This document shows positions 25,422 through 33,148 of a stretch of DNA of 64,000 bases, piece after piece (positions within the stretch are counted from its first letter, which is position 1; the number at the start of each line of letters is the position of its first letter). The stretch is from assembly GCA_902768975.1 (NCBI GenBank), contig CACXMZ010000002.1:1-64000 (forward strand). The letters are read 5' to 3'. This DNA comes from an uncultured Coriobacteriaceae bacterium (GTDB lineage: Bacteria > Actinomycetota > Coriobacteriia > Coriobacteriales > Eggerthellaceae). Made by a program: the position numbers and the translations under genes. The notes beneath the pieces were generated by a model. It was not told the DNA's origin, did not search any database, and saw only the letters and a program-made list of their open reading frames with translations.

Positions 25422-26543
25422 ATGGATATGACTCAAACAAATATGCCATATCAGCAGGACCCCCAAGGGGGCCAAACTGGTCAAGCGTTCCGGCAAGCAC
25501 CGCAAACGGTTTCTCCAGTCTATACTGCCCCCGTCAAGCAGCCGAGTGGCTGGGGTAAACTGTGGGCTGCCTTCGGCCTCTTAATTGCCACCCAGTTCGT
25601 CCAGATTGTTTTCGTTTTCTTGGGAATGCTGAGCAACACCGACGAAGGCCTGCTCACCGTTGCCGAAATCGGCTCGGGCGTTGCGGGACTTTTGTTTGTC
25701 CTGGCCTTGGGCGGCAAAAAGCTTGCTACTCCTTCGCTGGAAGGCATGAGTGAAACCTGGCAGATCATAAAATGGATCTTTATTACCGACCTTGTTATCG
25801 TCGTTATTGAAATAGTTGGGCTTGCCTACGAGGGGACCTTTGAGTTAGCCAACCTGTGGCCCCTGCGCGTGCTGACCCTTCTTCTTTTGTGTGCTGGCGT
25901 TGGCCTCTTTGAAGAAACCACCTTCCGTGGTCTGTGTTTTGAAGGGCTTTTGGCCCGCATGGGCACGAACAAGAAGGGTGTTTTCTGGGCCGTTATAATT
26001 TCATCCTTTATTTTTGGCCTGATGCACGTGAACTTCGTGGATACCAATTGGGCCGAACCCACGCAAGCCATACAGGCCTGCTTAAAGGTTGTTCAGTCGG
26101 GTGTCTTTGGCTTTGCTGCCGCTGTTGCGGTTCTTAAGACGGGTAATCTGTGGCCAGTCATTATCTTGCATGGTGCAAACGACTTCATGCTTATGTTGGT
26201 AACGAACGGACTCATGAACAACCCCGTGAATACCGCCTATGTAAGCGAAGGAAGCGAAGGGCTTGCAGTTATAGCCCTCTACCTAACGCTCATTTTTGCT
26301 TATTCACCTTCGGTTGTTGCGGCTGTGCGAGTGCTTAAGGAACACCCCATGCCCGACCGCGGGCAATTCTACAAGGCGAACACCTACCAGCCCGCACCAG
26401 TCTATATGGCTCCCCAGCAGGCCTACCCCGCACCCCAGCAGAGTTACGCGCCGGCACAGCAGGTCTTTGTTGCACCCCAGGATAGTTCCACACAAGCGCC
26501 TGAGCAGGGTAACCCCGCAGCCCAACAAGCGCCTGAACAGTAG
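25422..26543 (+). CDS. CPBP family intramembrane metalloprotease (CAAX prenyl protease-like)
   Basis: The 373-residue membrane protein contains the CPBP/Abi active-site motifs: EETTFRGLCFEGLLA (the EExxxR motif), FIFGLMHVNF (the FxxxH motif) and a third conserved HGANDFMLML. Around eight transmembrane helices are expected between residues 45 and 305. The C-terminal 60 residues are a low-complexity Pro/Gln/Ala tail (APQQAYPAPQQSYAPAQQ). CPBP proteases in bacteria act in bacteriocin self-immunity or surface-protein processing; the substrate here is unknown. Confidence 0.87.
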   Translation: MDMTQTNMPYQQDPQGGQTGQAFRQAPQTVSPVYTAPVKQPSGWGKLWAAFGLLIATQFVQIVFVFLGMLSNTDEGLLTVAEIGSGVAGLLFVLALGGKKLATPSLEGMSETWQIIKWIFITDLVIVVIEIVGLAYEGTFELANLWPLRVLTLLLLCAGVGLFEETTFRGLCFEGLLARMGTNKKGVFWAVIISSFIFGLMHVNFVDTNWAEPTQAIQACLKVVQSGVFGFAAAVAVLKTGNLWPVIILHGANDFMLMLVTNGLMNNPVNTAYVSEGSEGLAVIALYLTLIFAYSPSVVAAVRVLKEHPMPDRGQFYKANTYQPAPVYMAPQQAYPAPQQSYAPAQQVFVAPQDSSTQAPEQGNPAAQQAPEQ

Positions 26544-26594
26544 CTGTGCTACCATAGGCTTAGTCGTTAACTTGCTATAACAGATGGGTTCAGT

Positions 26595-26780
26595 ATGCAG
26601 CGCACTCTATTAGTAAAGCAGCTTTTCACCGCACTTGTCGTTGCGGCACTTACCTGCGTGCTTTCTTCGTGCGTAAAAGCAACCAGCACCGATGAAGATA
26701 TCCTCAACGATGCTGGCACGGCTTCTAATGCGGCGATTGTTCTAGACCCCGACGAAGCTGCTAGTAGCAAACTTTCTTAG
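26595..26780 (+). CDS. Small predicted lipoprotein
   Basis: The 61-residue peptide starts MQRTLLVKQLFTALVVAALT and has a lipobox LSSC with Cys at residue 26, leaving a mature chain of about 36 mostly polar residues. It follows the CPBP protease gene by 51 bases on the same strand. The ribosome-binding site is weak. Function unknown. Confidence 0.5.
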   Translation: MQRTLLVKQLFTALVVAALTCVLSSCVKATSTDEDILNDAGTASNAAIVLDPDEAASSKLS

Positions 26781-26881
26781 ACTTAGGTCTACCCGCTTCC
26801 AATGCTTACCTCGCAAGCCTCTCGGCTGGTTTCGCGGTGTGTATGCACCTGCTACCAGCGCGGCGCACAGCTAACTTCACG

Positions 26882-27796
26882 CTAGAAACTCAAACGCGTA
26901 AAGCTTGTTCCGAGCTCATCAAGACGGTCTTTCACGTATTCGTCCACACGGTCTTCAACGTCGTCGATCTGGTCCTGCACGCCCGCAAGCTTTTCTTTCA
27001 CGGGCTTCATGCGCTCCTTCACTTCACCCTTTTCGGCAAAGTTGAAAAAGCCCTTGGACTTCTTTTCGGCCTTCAGTTCATCGAGCTCGGCTTCGATTGT
27101 GGCCGCCTGGGCTTCAAGTTCTGCCAGCAGGGCAACGTCTGTTTCGTTGGCGCCCAAGTATTCCTGGCGAATCTGCTCGCGGTAGAAGTCAAGCTTTTCT
27201 TTCCATGACCCGTCCTGACCGGGAATCTTCAGGTCGGAACTGCTCAAGGGGAAGGAAACGCGCTTCCATTCGCCTTCCTTCTGCTCGTAGCAATCCAGGT
27301 CGCGAACGCATTCTTCGATTTCGAGGCAGTTGTTATAGATAATCGTGTTCTGCACGTACTTTTCTGGTTCAGCTTTTGCCGCATTGTCGAGTGCCACCAA
27401 ACATTCCTTGGCCTGGAGCGCCATGTTGTCCAGCTGTAGCTTCGAAGGGTGTTCAAACTTTTTGTAGCGGTCGACCAGCATTTGCCAACTTTGCGCAATG
27501 TAGTTGTTTACACCGCGAGCATCCATGGTTTCGAGATTAACCTGCTCTTCAATCTTGGGTTCGCCCCCCGATGCGAGAGCTTCGGCAATGGCCGTAATGG
27601 CGGCAACCGCCACGCCGCCAATGGCCTCGACCGCAGACTGCGGGCTCTGGCCCCCGGTACCCACTTCGATTTTCGCGGGCGAAGAGGAAAGTTTCTTAGC
27701 TTCTTCGGGCGTGTATTTAGTGCCACAACCCTGGCATACAAACATGCCGTCTTCTTTGACGAATTCAGTCTTGCCGCAAAGTTCACATACTGGCAT
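26882..27796 (-). CDS. Zinc-ribbon coiled-coil protein of unknown function
   Basis: The 304-residue protein starts with a TFIIB-type zinc ribbon, CELCGKTEF...CQGCGTKY (residues 3-27). No convincing membrane span follows; a short hydrophobic patch (AIGGVAVAAITAIAEALASGG, about 57-77) might be a helical hairpin. The C-terminal half contains heptad-rich helices (LAELEAQAATIEAELDELKAEK). The start at 27794-27796 is chosen because AAGGGGCGG lies just upstream. Similar proteins are found in gut Firmicutes and Actinobacteria, but their role is unknown. Confidence 0.65.
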   Translation of the reverse strand: MPVCELCGKTEFVKEDGMFVCQGCGTKYTPEEAKKLSSSPAKIEVGTGGQSPQSAVEAIGGVAVAAITAIAEALASGGEPKIEEQVNLETMDARGVNNYIAQSWQMLVDRYKKFEHPSKLQLDNMALQAKECLVALDNAAKAEPEKYVQNTIIYNNCLEIEECVRDLDCYEQKEGEWKRVSFPLSSSDLKIPGQDGSWKEKLDFYREQIRQEYLGANETDVALLAELEAQAATIEAELDELKAEKKSKGFFNFAEKGEVKERMKPVKEKLAGVQDQIDDVEDRVDEYVKDRLDELGTSFTRLSF

Positions 27797-27913
27797 AGCC
27801 GCCCCTTTCACGAACTTGGAAACGAAGCAAACTCAGGCATATAAGATGTTGTCTTCTTTGTGCCACCAGTGCTCCGCCCCAATGAGACACCATATTAAAC
27901 AGATGACCTTATT

Positions 27914-28936
27914 TTAATATCCAAATTCACGGCTGACCACATGGGTAAGTGGCTCGCCGTGGCTCCAGGCATGGGTGTTTTCGACCACGATATCGAACAT
28001 GCGGTTGAAGGTTTCCTGCAGGAAGAACTGGCCTGCCACATGTGGCGTAATGAGCACGCGTTCGTTGTGCCATAGTTCGTCGTCTTCGGGCAGGGGCTCG
28101 GCCTCGAACACGTCCAGGCCTAAGCCGCCCAAGTGACCGTCCGCCAGCACGCGCTTGGCTGCTTCTTGGTCGAGCACATTGCCGCGACCCACGTTTACAA
28201 AGTAGGCACCCGGCTTCATAAGGCGCAGACGTTCTTCGTTCATAAGATGGAAGGTGGCTTTTCCGCCAGGCAAGGACGCCGCCACGATGTCGGCGCGCGG
28301 CAAAACGCTGTCCAATTCGTCAAGCGAAACCACTTCGTCGCAGTAGTCGGGCTTATTGCTGGCATCGCGACGCACGCCAATCACATAAGCACCCAGGGCC
28401 TTCACTTTGCGCGCATAGTCGCCACCAATGTCGCCGAGGCCGAGGGCAAGCACCGTGGAACCTTCGATGGCAATGTGCCAGGGGTTCTGCTGCCAAACCC
28501 GCTGCTCTTGCTTGCGTACATATTCAGGAATATGGCGCACCAGCGCAAGCGTAAGGGCCAGCATGTGTTCCGAACAAGTAAGGCCATAGGCGCCCGAAGC
28601 GTTGGTGAGTACCACGTTTTCAGGAAGCACGCCCAGGAAGGAATCGGCGCCCGCCCAAGAAAGTTGGAGCCATTCAAGGCTGTCTGCCGCCGGCAACAAA
28701 CTTGGCGTGACGGCACCCAAAATAACGTGCTGCCCCGCGAGGTCTTCTGCACTTACGTCGCGCATGAGTTCAAGGCTAATATTGCTGCCCGCCTTCAGGT
28801 CTTCTGGCATAGGCATCTTGGTTGGCATGAAGGTGATGTTGCAGTCGTACTGGCCGCCTTCCACCGCCGCTTCAATGCGTGCGCGCTGTTCTTCATTTAC
28901 CGGAATAACAACAAGAATGTTTTTCTGATCTGCCAT
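27914..28936 (-). CDS. D-2-hydroxyacid dehydrogenase family protein
   Basis: The 340-residue NAD(P)-dependent enzyme has the D-isomer 2-hydroxyacid dehydrogenase fold. It shows the nucleotide-binding LALGLGDIGGDYARKVKALG, the catalytic Arg in AASLPGGKATFHL, Glu in LGLDVFEAEPLPEDDELW and His in VLITPHVAG. It reduces 2-keto acids or oxidises D-2-hydroxy acids; the exact substrate is unknown. The start at 28934-28936 is preceded by AAAAAAGGGGGGAG. An upstream extension to 29023 has no family similarity. Confidence 0.9.
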   Translation of the reverse strand: MADQKNILVVIPVNEEQRARIEAAVEGGQYDCNITFMPTKMPMPEDLKAGSNISLELMRDVSAEDLAGQHVILGAVTPSLLPAADSLEWLQLSWAGADSFLGVLPENVVLTNASGAYGLTCSEHMLALTLALVRHIPEYVRKQEQRVWQQNPWHIAIEGSTVLALGLGDIGGDYARKVKALGAYVIGVRRDASNKPDYCDEVVSLDELDSVLPRADIVAASLPGGKATFHLMNEERLRLMKPGAYFVNVGRGNVLDQEAAKRVLADGHLGGLGLDVFEAEPLPEDDELWHNERVLITPHVAGQFFLQETFNRMFDIVVENTHAWSHGEPLTHVVSREFGY

Positions 28937-28986
28937 AGCTCCCCCCTTTTTTCGTGCGCCACTACGTTGCGTCCCTATTATGCACG

Positions 28987-29019
28987 AAGACCCGAGGATG
29001 CGCTCCCCGGGCCTTCGAT
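28987..29019 (-). terminator. Imperfect hairpin between the Asn/Ser-rich protein and the hydroxyacid dehydrogenase
   Basis: CGAAG...CCCGAGG pairs imperfectly with CCCCGGGCCTTCG, giving a GC-rich hairpin in the gap between the two minus-strand genes. It has no U-run, so termination strength is doubtful. Confidence 0.35.
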
Positions 29020-29053
29020 TCATGTTGATAAGCCAAACGTACTATTAAATGTA

Positions 29054-29542
29054 CTATTTCTTGAAAAGCAAGCTTGCGATGCCCAGGGCGTCGTCCAGAC
29101 CAAAGCCGTCGGAAAGGTCGATGGGGCTCTTGCTGGAGAAGATGCCGCCCGAAAGAGCTGCGCCCGCGAGGTTACCCAGGATGCTGGTTGCCAGGTTGCT
29201 CTGAGGCTTGGGCTGGGCTGCGCTGAACAGGCCGCCGCTTTGCTGGCCGCCACCAAGCAGGCTACCAAGCAGGCTGGAAGACAGGCTGTGAACGCTGTTG
29301 TTGTTCTGGCCGAGCAGCTGGCTAGCCAAGCTACCGATGCTGCTGGTGTTTACGCTCTGACCGCCGGCAAGCTGTGCAAGAGCGGTAACAACCTGGCTCG
29401 CTTCTTCCTTGGAAACGTTGTTGTTATTGGTGATGTTGCCAATGGTTGAATAAGGGTGGTCAACCATGTTGGACAGCAAGCTGGGGTTCTGGGTTACACT
29501 GCTGAGCACTTGCTGCAAAATCGCGTCGGTCATACCTGCCAT
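29054..29542 (-). CDS. Low-complexity Asn/Ser/Leu-rich protein of unknown function
   Basis: The 162-residue protein has an AAGGAGAG ribosome-binding site and a clean frame. It contains Asn runs (ITNNNNVSKEE), Ser/Leu-rich segments (SLSSSLLGSLLGGGQQSGG) and a small amphipathic C-terminus ending ALGIASLLFKK. There is no signal peptide. The composition resembles DUF937-type or self-assembling proteins, but I cannot assign a family. Confidence 0.6.
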   Translation of the reverse strand: MAGMTDAILQQVLSSVTQNPSLLSNMVDHPYSTIGNITNNNNVSKEEASQVVTALAQLAGGQSVNTSSIGSLASQLLGQNNNSVHSLSSSLLGSLLGGGQQSGGLFSAAQPKPQSNLATSILGNLAGAALSGGIFSSKSPIDLSDGFGLDDALGIASLLFKK

Positions 29543-29667
29543 GTTCTCTCCTTAGAACGAAAGGGCTTCGAACCCTTCAATCACAACACGCATATTGTAA
29601 GGCAGAATTGCCCTTCCATGGCCCACAAATGCACAAATAAAAAATGCGTTGCCATGTTGTTGTTTTT

Positions 29668-29723
29668 GGAACAGGGGACGGGGTTTTGTTCCAAACTTGA
29701 ACAGGGGTCAGTCCCCCGTTCAA
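29668..29723. repeat. Short palindromic repeat units, left of the toxin-antitoxin module
   Basis: Two adjacent units, 29668-29692 and 29697-29723, each start with GGAACAGGGGAC or TTGAACAGGGGTC and end with their own reverse complement (TTGTTCC, GTTCAA). The rest of the 29543-29856 gap shows no coding potential. Inverted copies lie at 30804-30858 on the other side of the PIN/antitoxin pair. They resemble REP-like units. Confidence 0.7.
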
Positions 29724-29856
29724 ATTACGCCCCTGTTCACGTTATTGCTCCTTGAAGTTGTGATTACGCCACAAGCTTTTCTGTTCCCATATGCACCTCA
29801 CAAAGTGGTCAATTATTTTGTCCACATGTTATAGATGTGGTCAATTTTTTTGTCCA

Positions 29857-30336
29857 CTATGCAAAGTCGAGGAATGCGAGGGCATCTTTGGGCGTAGCGG
29901 TTGCTACAGGGCTATGCGCAATAAGTTCCTGGTCGTTCGTAACCAGCAGCCGTGGCTTTGCGCGCATTGCTGCGGCAACGAGCAAATTGTCTTCATAGTC
30001 GTCATGGGTACCCTGCATTTTTATTGCGAGCCAGGCATCAGATGCGTCCGAAGCAACAACGGTGGCAATATGGCTTATTTGTTCGGTGCATGCCCACGCC
30101 ATACGTTTCGCAATTTTCGATGCCTGCTCCAAGGAAGCACTGCCGTCCGCCTGGCAATGCAGCTTGCTACTTTGCCAGAAGATGTACCAAAAGTCCTTAA
30201 GAGAATGGGACGCTACAAGGAGCGGATAGTCGTTCTTGAGCGCTGCATCAATGAGGGCAAAAGCGTCTGCGTGCCCCGGGCGGTCGGCAAGATGGTAGTC
30301 AAGCAAGACGTTGGTATCTAACAACAAAGCATTCAT
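29857..30336 (-). CDS. PIN-domain toxin (VapC-like)
   Basis: The 159-residue protein has PIN-domain acidic residues: Asp7 in LLLDTNVLLDY, a second acidic position in the middle helix and HDDYEDNLLVAAA near residue 112. The C-terminal LLVTNDQELI matches the usual last strand and Asp. PIN toxins are Mg2+-dependent ribonucleases. The start ATG overlaps the antitoxin stop codon by 4 bases (30333-30336). It is the downstream gene of the pair, consistent with antitoxin-first operons. Confidence 0.85.
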   Translation of the reverse strand: MNALLLDTNVLLDYHLADRPGHADAFALIDAALKNDYPLLVASHSLKDFWYIFWQSSKLHCQADGSASLEQASKIAKRMAWACTEQISHIATVVASDASDAWLAIKMQGTHDDYEDNLLVAAAMRAKPRLLVTNDQELIAHSPVATATPKDALAFLDFA

Positions 30337-30698
30337 ACGGGCATACCCCGTTCGGCCGCTTTATCCACGTAGGCTTGGTAGAGTAATTCTTCATCTGTTA
30401 AGCCAAGGGGCGCAGGCGTTTCCTTTATACCCATTTCTTTCAGCATATCTTTATACATCTTCGGCGCAGCAGCATGCCACTTAAGGCGATCCTCTTGTTC
30501 AGAACTTGTTTCTGCTGTTTGTCCATCAAGCAGGCTGGCTAACTTGCGGAGTGCTTTTTTGTTGCGCCTATTGCGAGCAGCATAAGCCCATACCGCCTGG
30601 ACCACCTGCGAAGGAGTGTAGTCAATAGAAGCAAAGGCTTCGTCGCCTGCTTGTTTGTCGTCTTCTTCCAAACGCACATTGAATTGAGTCGTAGACAT
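30333..30698 (-). CDS. Antitoxin of the PIN toxin pair (RelB/DinJ-like ribbon-helix-helix N-terminus)
   Basis: The 121-residue protein begins MSTTQFNVRLEEDDKQAGDE, a ribbon-helix-helix DNA-binding pattern followed by FASIDYTPSQVVQAVWAYA, as in RelB/DinJ. The C-terminal half (about 60-121) is charged and would wrap the toxin. GAAAGGGGTGG precedes the ATG. Two ATACGTAT palindromes lie in the promoter region and are likely autoregulatory operators. Confidence 0.78.
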   Translation of the reverse strand: MSTTQFNVRLEEDDKQAGDEAFASIDYTPSQVVQAVWAYAARNRRNKKALRKLASLLDGQTAETSSEQEDRLKWHAAAPKMYKDMLKEMGIKETPAPLGLTDEELLYQAYVDKAAERGMPV

Positions 30699-30712
30699 TA
30701 TCCACCCCTTTC

Positions 30713-30751
30713 ATACGTATAGTATTCTACCAGATAATTTGCTATACGTAT
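30713..30751 (-). promoter_or_regulatory. Paired palindromic operators upstream of the antitoxin
   Basis: ATACGTAT occurs at 30713-30720 and again at 30744-30751. The centres are 31 bases apart, about three helical turns, so both sites face the same side of DNA. The spacer holds an A/T-rich -10-like sequence (TAGAATACT on the minus strand). This fits binding of dimeric ribbon-helix-helix antitoxins. Confidence 0.65.
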
Positions 30752-30803
30752 AGCTACAAATGGAACAGAGAGCACTGTTTTCGTGCGCCTAACGAGCATG
30801 AAT

Positions 30804-30858
30804 TTGAACAAAAACCTGTCCCCTGTTCCAAGTGGAACAAAAACCCGTCCCCTGTTCC
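30804..30858. repeat. Short palindromic repeat units, right of the toxin-antitoxin module
   Basis: Units 30804-30831 and 30834-30858 read GAACAAAAACC(T/C)GTCCCCTGTTCC and are inverted relative to the copies at 29668-29723. Each unit can fold back because its ends (GGAAC or TTGAAC, and GTTCC) are complementary. Together the copies bracket the toxin-antitoxin pair. Confidence 0.7.
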
Positions 30859-30951
30859 AAATTTGTGTACCTTTCGACCAATACGCACCACCGGCGCGGC
30901 TGAGTCTTATACTGCTTAAGTAAGCGAATTCCATCGCGAAAGGCAATTCTT

Positions 30952-32376
30952 ATGGGCGGATTTTTCGGGGCAGCTTCCAAGCGCGACGTGGTCATGGACG
31001 TCTTCTTTGGCGTAGACTACCATTCCCACCTGGGCACACGACGTGCAGGTCTTACCTTCACGAGTGGCACCGGCGGCTTCAAAAAGGAAATCCACTCCAT
31101 CGAAAACACCCCCTTCCGCACGCGTTTTGAAGAAGACCTTGAGCGCTTTGAAGGCACGAGCGGCATCGGCTGCATTTCCGACACGGACCCCCAGCCTCTG
31201 CTCATCAAGAGCCACCTGGGCGCATTTGCCATAACCACGGTGGGCGCCATCAACAACGCCAAGGAACTCGCCGACGAATACCTGGCCGACAAATCCACCC
31301 AGTTCATGGCGCTTTCTTCGGGTGCAATCAATTCCACCGAACTGGTTGCCGCCCTCATCAATGAGAAGAAAAGCTTTGTCGAAGGCATCCAGTATGCCCA
31401 GGAAAAAGTGGACGGTTCACTCACGCTGCTCATCATGCCTGAAGACGGCCAGATTATTGCCGCGCGCGACAAGCAGGGCCGACTCCCCGTGCTTATTGGC
31501 AAGGACGAAGACGGCTATTGCATTTCCTTCGAAAGCTTTGCCTACCATAAGCTGGGCTACGACGACCATTACGAACTGGGCCCAGGCGAAATCGTGCGCA
31601 TCACACCCGAAGGCCTGGAAACACTCCAGTCCGCCAGCGGCAACATGAAGATCTGCGCCTTCCTGTGGGTGTACTATGGCTACCCCAATTCCAATTACGA
31701 AGGCGTGAACGTGGAAGTTATGCGCTACAAGAACGGCGCCATCATGGCACGCGATGAACAGCACCGTGGCATCCTGCCTGAACTGGACTATGTGGCGGGC
31801 GTGCCCGACTCTGGCATCCCCCACGCCATTGGTTATGCCACCGAAAGCATGGTGCCATTCGCGCGCCCCTTCATTAAGTACACGCCTACCTGGCCCCGTT
31901 CGTTCATGCCGGGCAACCAGGACGTGCGCCGCCGCGTGGCAACCATGAAACAAATTCCTGTACCTGAACTCATTAAAGACAAGCGCCTTCTGTTTGTGGA
32001 CGACAGCATCGTGCGCGGCACCCAGCTGCAAAACACGGTGAACTTCCTCTACGAGTCAGGCGCACGCGAAGTGCACATGCGCAGCGCCTGCCCGCCCATT
32101 ATGTTTGGCTGCAAGTACCTTTCGTTCAGTCGCAATAAGGACGACATGGACCTCATTGCACGCCGCACCGTGCAGCAGATTGAAGGCGACGAAGGCCATA
32201 ATCACCTGGACGAATACGCAGACCCCACGACGGAACGCGGGGCCTGCATGTTAAAAACTATCTGCGAAGAACTGGGCTTCGATTCACTTGCCTACCAAAC
32301 GCTTCCTGGCATGCTGGAAGCCATCGGTATCGACCCAGCTACTATCTGCACCTATTGCTGGAACGGCAAAGAGTAG
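30952..32376 (+). CDS. PurF-like amidophosphoribosyltransferase homologue without the N-terminal catalytic Cys
   Basis: The 474-residue protein has an N-terminal Ntn-amidotransferase domain (1-240) and a C-terminal PRTase domain. The PRPP-binding motif LLFVDDSIVRGTQLQNT (about 345) and VAGVPDSGIPHAIGYA are intact, as are C-terminal Cys residues (ACMLKTICEELG, CTYCW) compatible with a 4Fe-4S cluster. Standard PurF begins with Cys after Met removal; here the sequence is MGGFFGAASKRDVV, so Gly replaces the nucleophile. AAAGG lies upstream of this ATG and no upstream Cys start exists. It may use free ammonia, or act on another substrate. The gene stands alone, not in a pur operon. Confidence 0.85.
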   Translation: MGGFFGAASKRDVVMDVFFGVDYHSHLGTRRAGLTFTSGTGGFKKEIHSIENTPFRTRFEEDLERFEGTSGIGCISDTDPQPLLIKSHLGAFAITTVGAINNAKELADEYLADKSTQFMALSSGAINSTELVAALINEKKSFVEGIQYAQEKVDGSLTLLIMPEDGQIIAARDKQGRLPVLIGKDEDGYCISFESFAYHKLGYDDHYELGPGEIVRITPEGLETLQSASGNMKICAFLWVYYGYPNSNYEGVNVEVMRYKNGAIMARDEQHRGILPELDYVAGVPDSGIPHAIGYATESMVPFARPFIKYTPTWPRSFMPGNQDVRRRVATMKQIPVPELIKDKRLLFVDDSIVRGTQLQNTVNFLYESGAREVHMRSACPPIMFGCKYLSFSRNKDDMDLIARRTVQQIEGDEGHNHLDEYADPTTERGACMLKTICEELGFDSLAYQTLPGMLEAIGIDPATICTYCWNGKE

Positions 32377-32402
32377 CAGGCCTTTTCAAGCTTGATTCAA
32401 GC

Positions 32403-32978
32403 TTACGCAGCCGCAGCCATGGAAGGTACGGCAACGGTGCCGCCTTCTGTTGGCGCATCGAGCTTCGACCAGTCGGTCGGCACGCTTTCTTTGCCTTCAA
32501 CGTACTCTTCCATGCCAAACTGATAGGCCGTGTCTGCCGCCAACTTTTGGGTAAGCAGGGTGTCCTGGCCAGCATAGTACACGCCGTTTTCGTACTGGGC
32601 AAAATAGGTGCTGAAGTCTTCAGCGTTGGCGATCTTCGTACCGTCGGCGAAGGTGAAGGACTGGATGAAGCCATAGTCGTTGATTTCGTAACCCTTCAAG
32701 TCGCCTGCCGTAACGGCCGCGTCGAAGAGGTCCGCAATAACGGCGCCGTCTTCAAAACCATAGCTCTTGTTCAGCATGACCACAGGCGCGCCCGTTTCGT
32801 CCACATTAACAATCTGCAGGCTTACCGTCCCTGCCGATGCCGCTGCCGCGCTTGTAGCAGCCGCGTCTGCGGAAGCGCTTGAAGCAGCAGAGCTTGCCGC
32901 ACCGCCACCCGCACAACCCGCGAGCACCACACTGAGTGCCGTTGCCAATAGAAATGTCAGTACTGTTTTCTTGTTCAT
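32403..32978 (-). CDS. Riboswitch-controlled lipoprotein with DUF4430-like domain
   Basis: The 191-residue protein has a lipoprotein signal (MNKKTVLTFLLATALSVVLA, lipobox LAGC) and an Ala/Ser-rich linker. A domain of about 125 residues follows (VSLQIVNVDETGAPVVMLNK...DLFDAAVTAGDL...TYFAQYENGVYYAGQD) that resembles DUF4430, a fold related to the transcobalamin/intrinsic factor beta domain. The ATG at 32976-32978 has GGAAAGG upstream, directly after the cobalamin riboswitch P1 stem. It is the last gene of the ECF transporter cluster, so a surface cobalamin-capture role is plausible but unproven. Confidence 0.7.
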   Translation of the reverse strand: MNKKTVLTFLLATALSVVLAGCAGGGAASSAASSASADAAATSAAAASAGTVSLQIVNVDETGAPVVMLNKSYGFEDGAVIADLFDAAVTAGDLKGYEINDYGFIQSFTFADGTKIANAEDFSTYFAQYENGVYYAGQDTLLTQKLAADTAYQFGMEEYVEGKESVPTDWSKLDAPTEGGTVAVPSMAAAA

Positions 32979-32995
32979 AAGAACCACCTTTCCAG

Positions 32996-33134
32996 GGTCA
33001 GTTCGCAAACGAGTGTTCCGACTTCGGCGCCACGTTTGGATGTGGAGCGCACCTTACGGTTACTGGTATAGCGCAGGATTTTCACCCGCATTTCCTCATG
33101 TTGTTCGCACGGCCCTATTGCCGCTCGAACTGAC
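32996..33134 (-). promoter_or_regulatory. Cobalamin riboswitch
   Basis: On the minus strand the leader reads GCGGGTGAAAATCCTGCGC (33071-33089), then CCAGTAACCGT, then the B12-box-type GCCGAAGTCGGAACACTCG (33010-33028), in canonical order. A perfect 10-bp P1 stem closes it: GGTCAGTTCG (33125-33134) with CGAACTGACC (32996-33005). The lipoprotein ribosome-binding site GGAAAGG follows P1 within two bases, so translational control is likely. A TATAAT box overlaps the stop codon of the upstream S-component gene and may drive this transcript separately. Confidence 0.88.
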
Positions 33135-33142
33135 CATCGAAA

Positions 33143-33148
33143 TCATTA
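33143..33148 (-). promoter_or_regulatory. -10 box ahead of the cobalamin riboswitch
   Basis: A perfect TATAAT on the minus strand overlaps the TAA of the S-component gene and lies 9 bases before the first base of riboswitch P1. The spacing suits transcription starting at the aptamer edge. No strong -35 is apparent. Confidence 0.55.
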
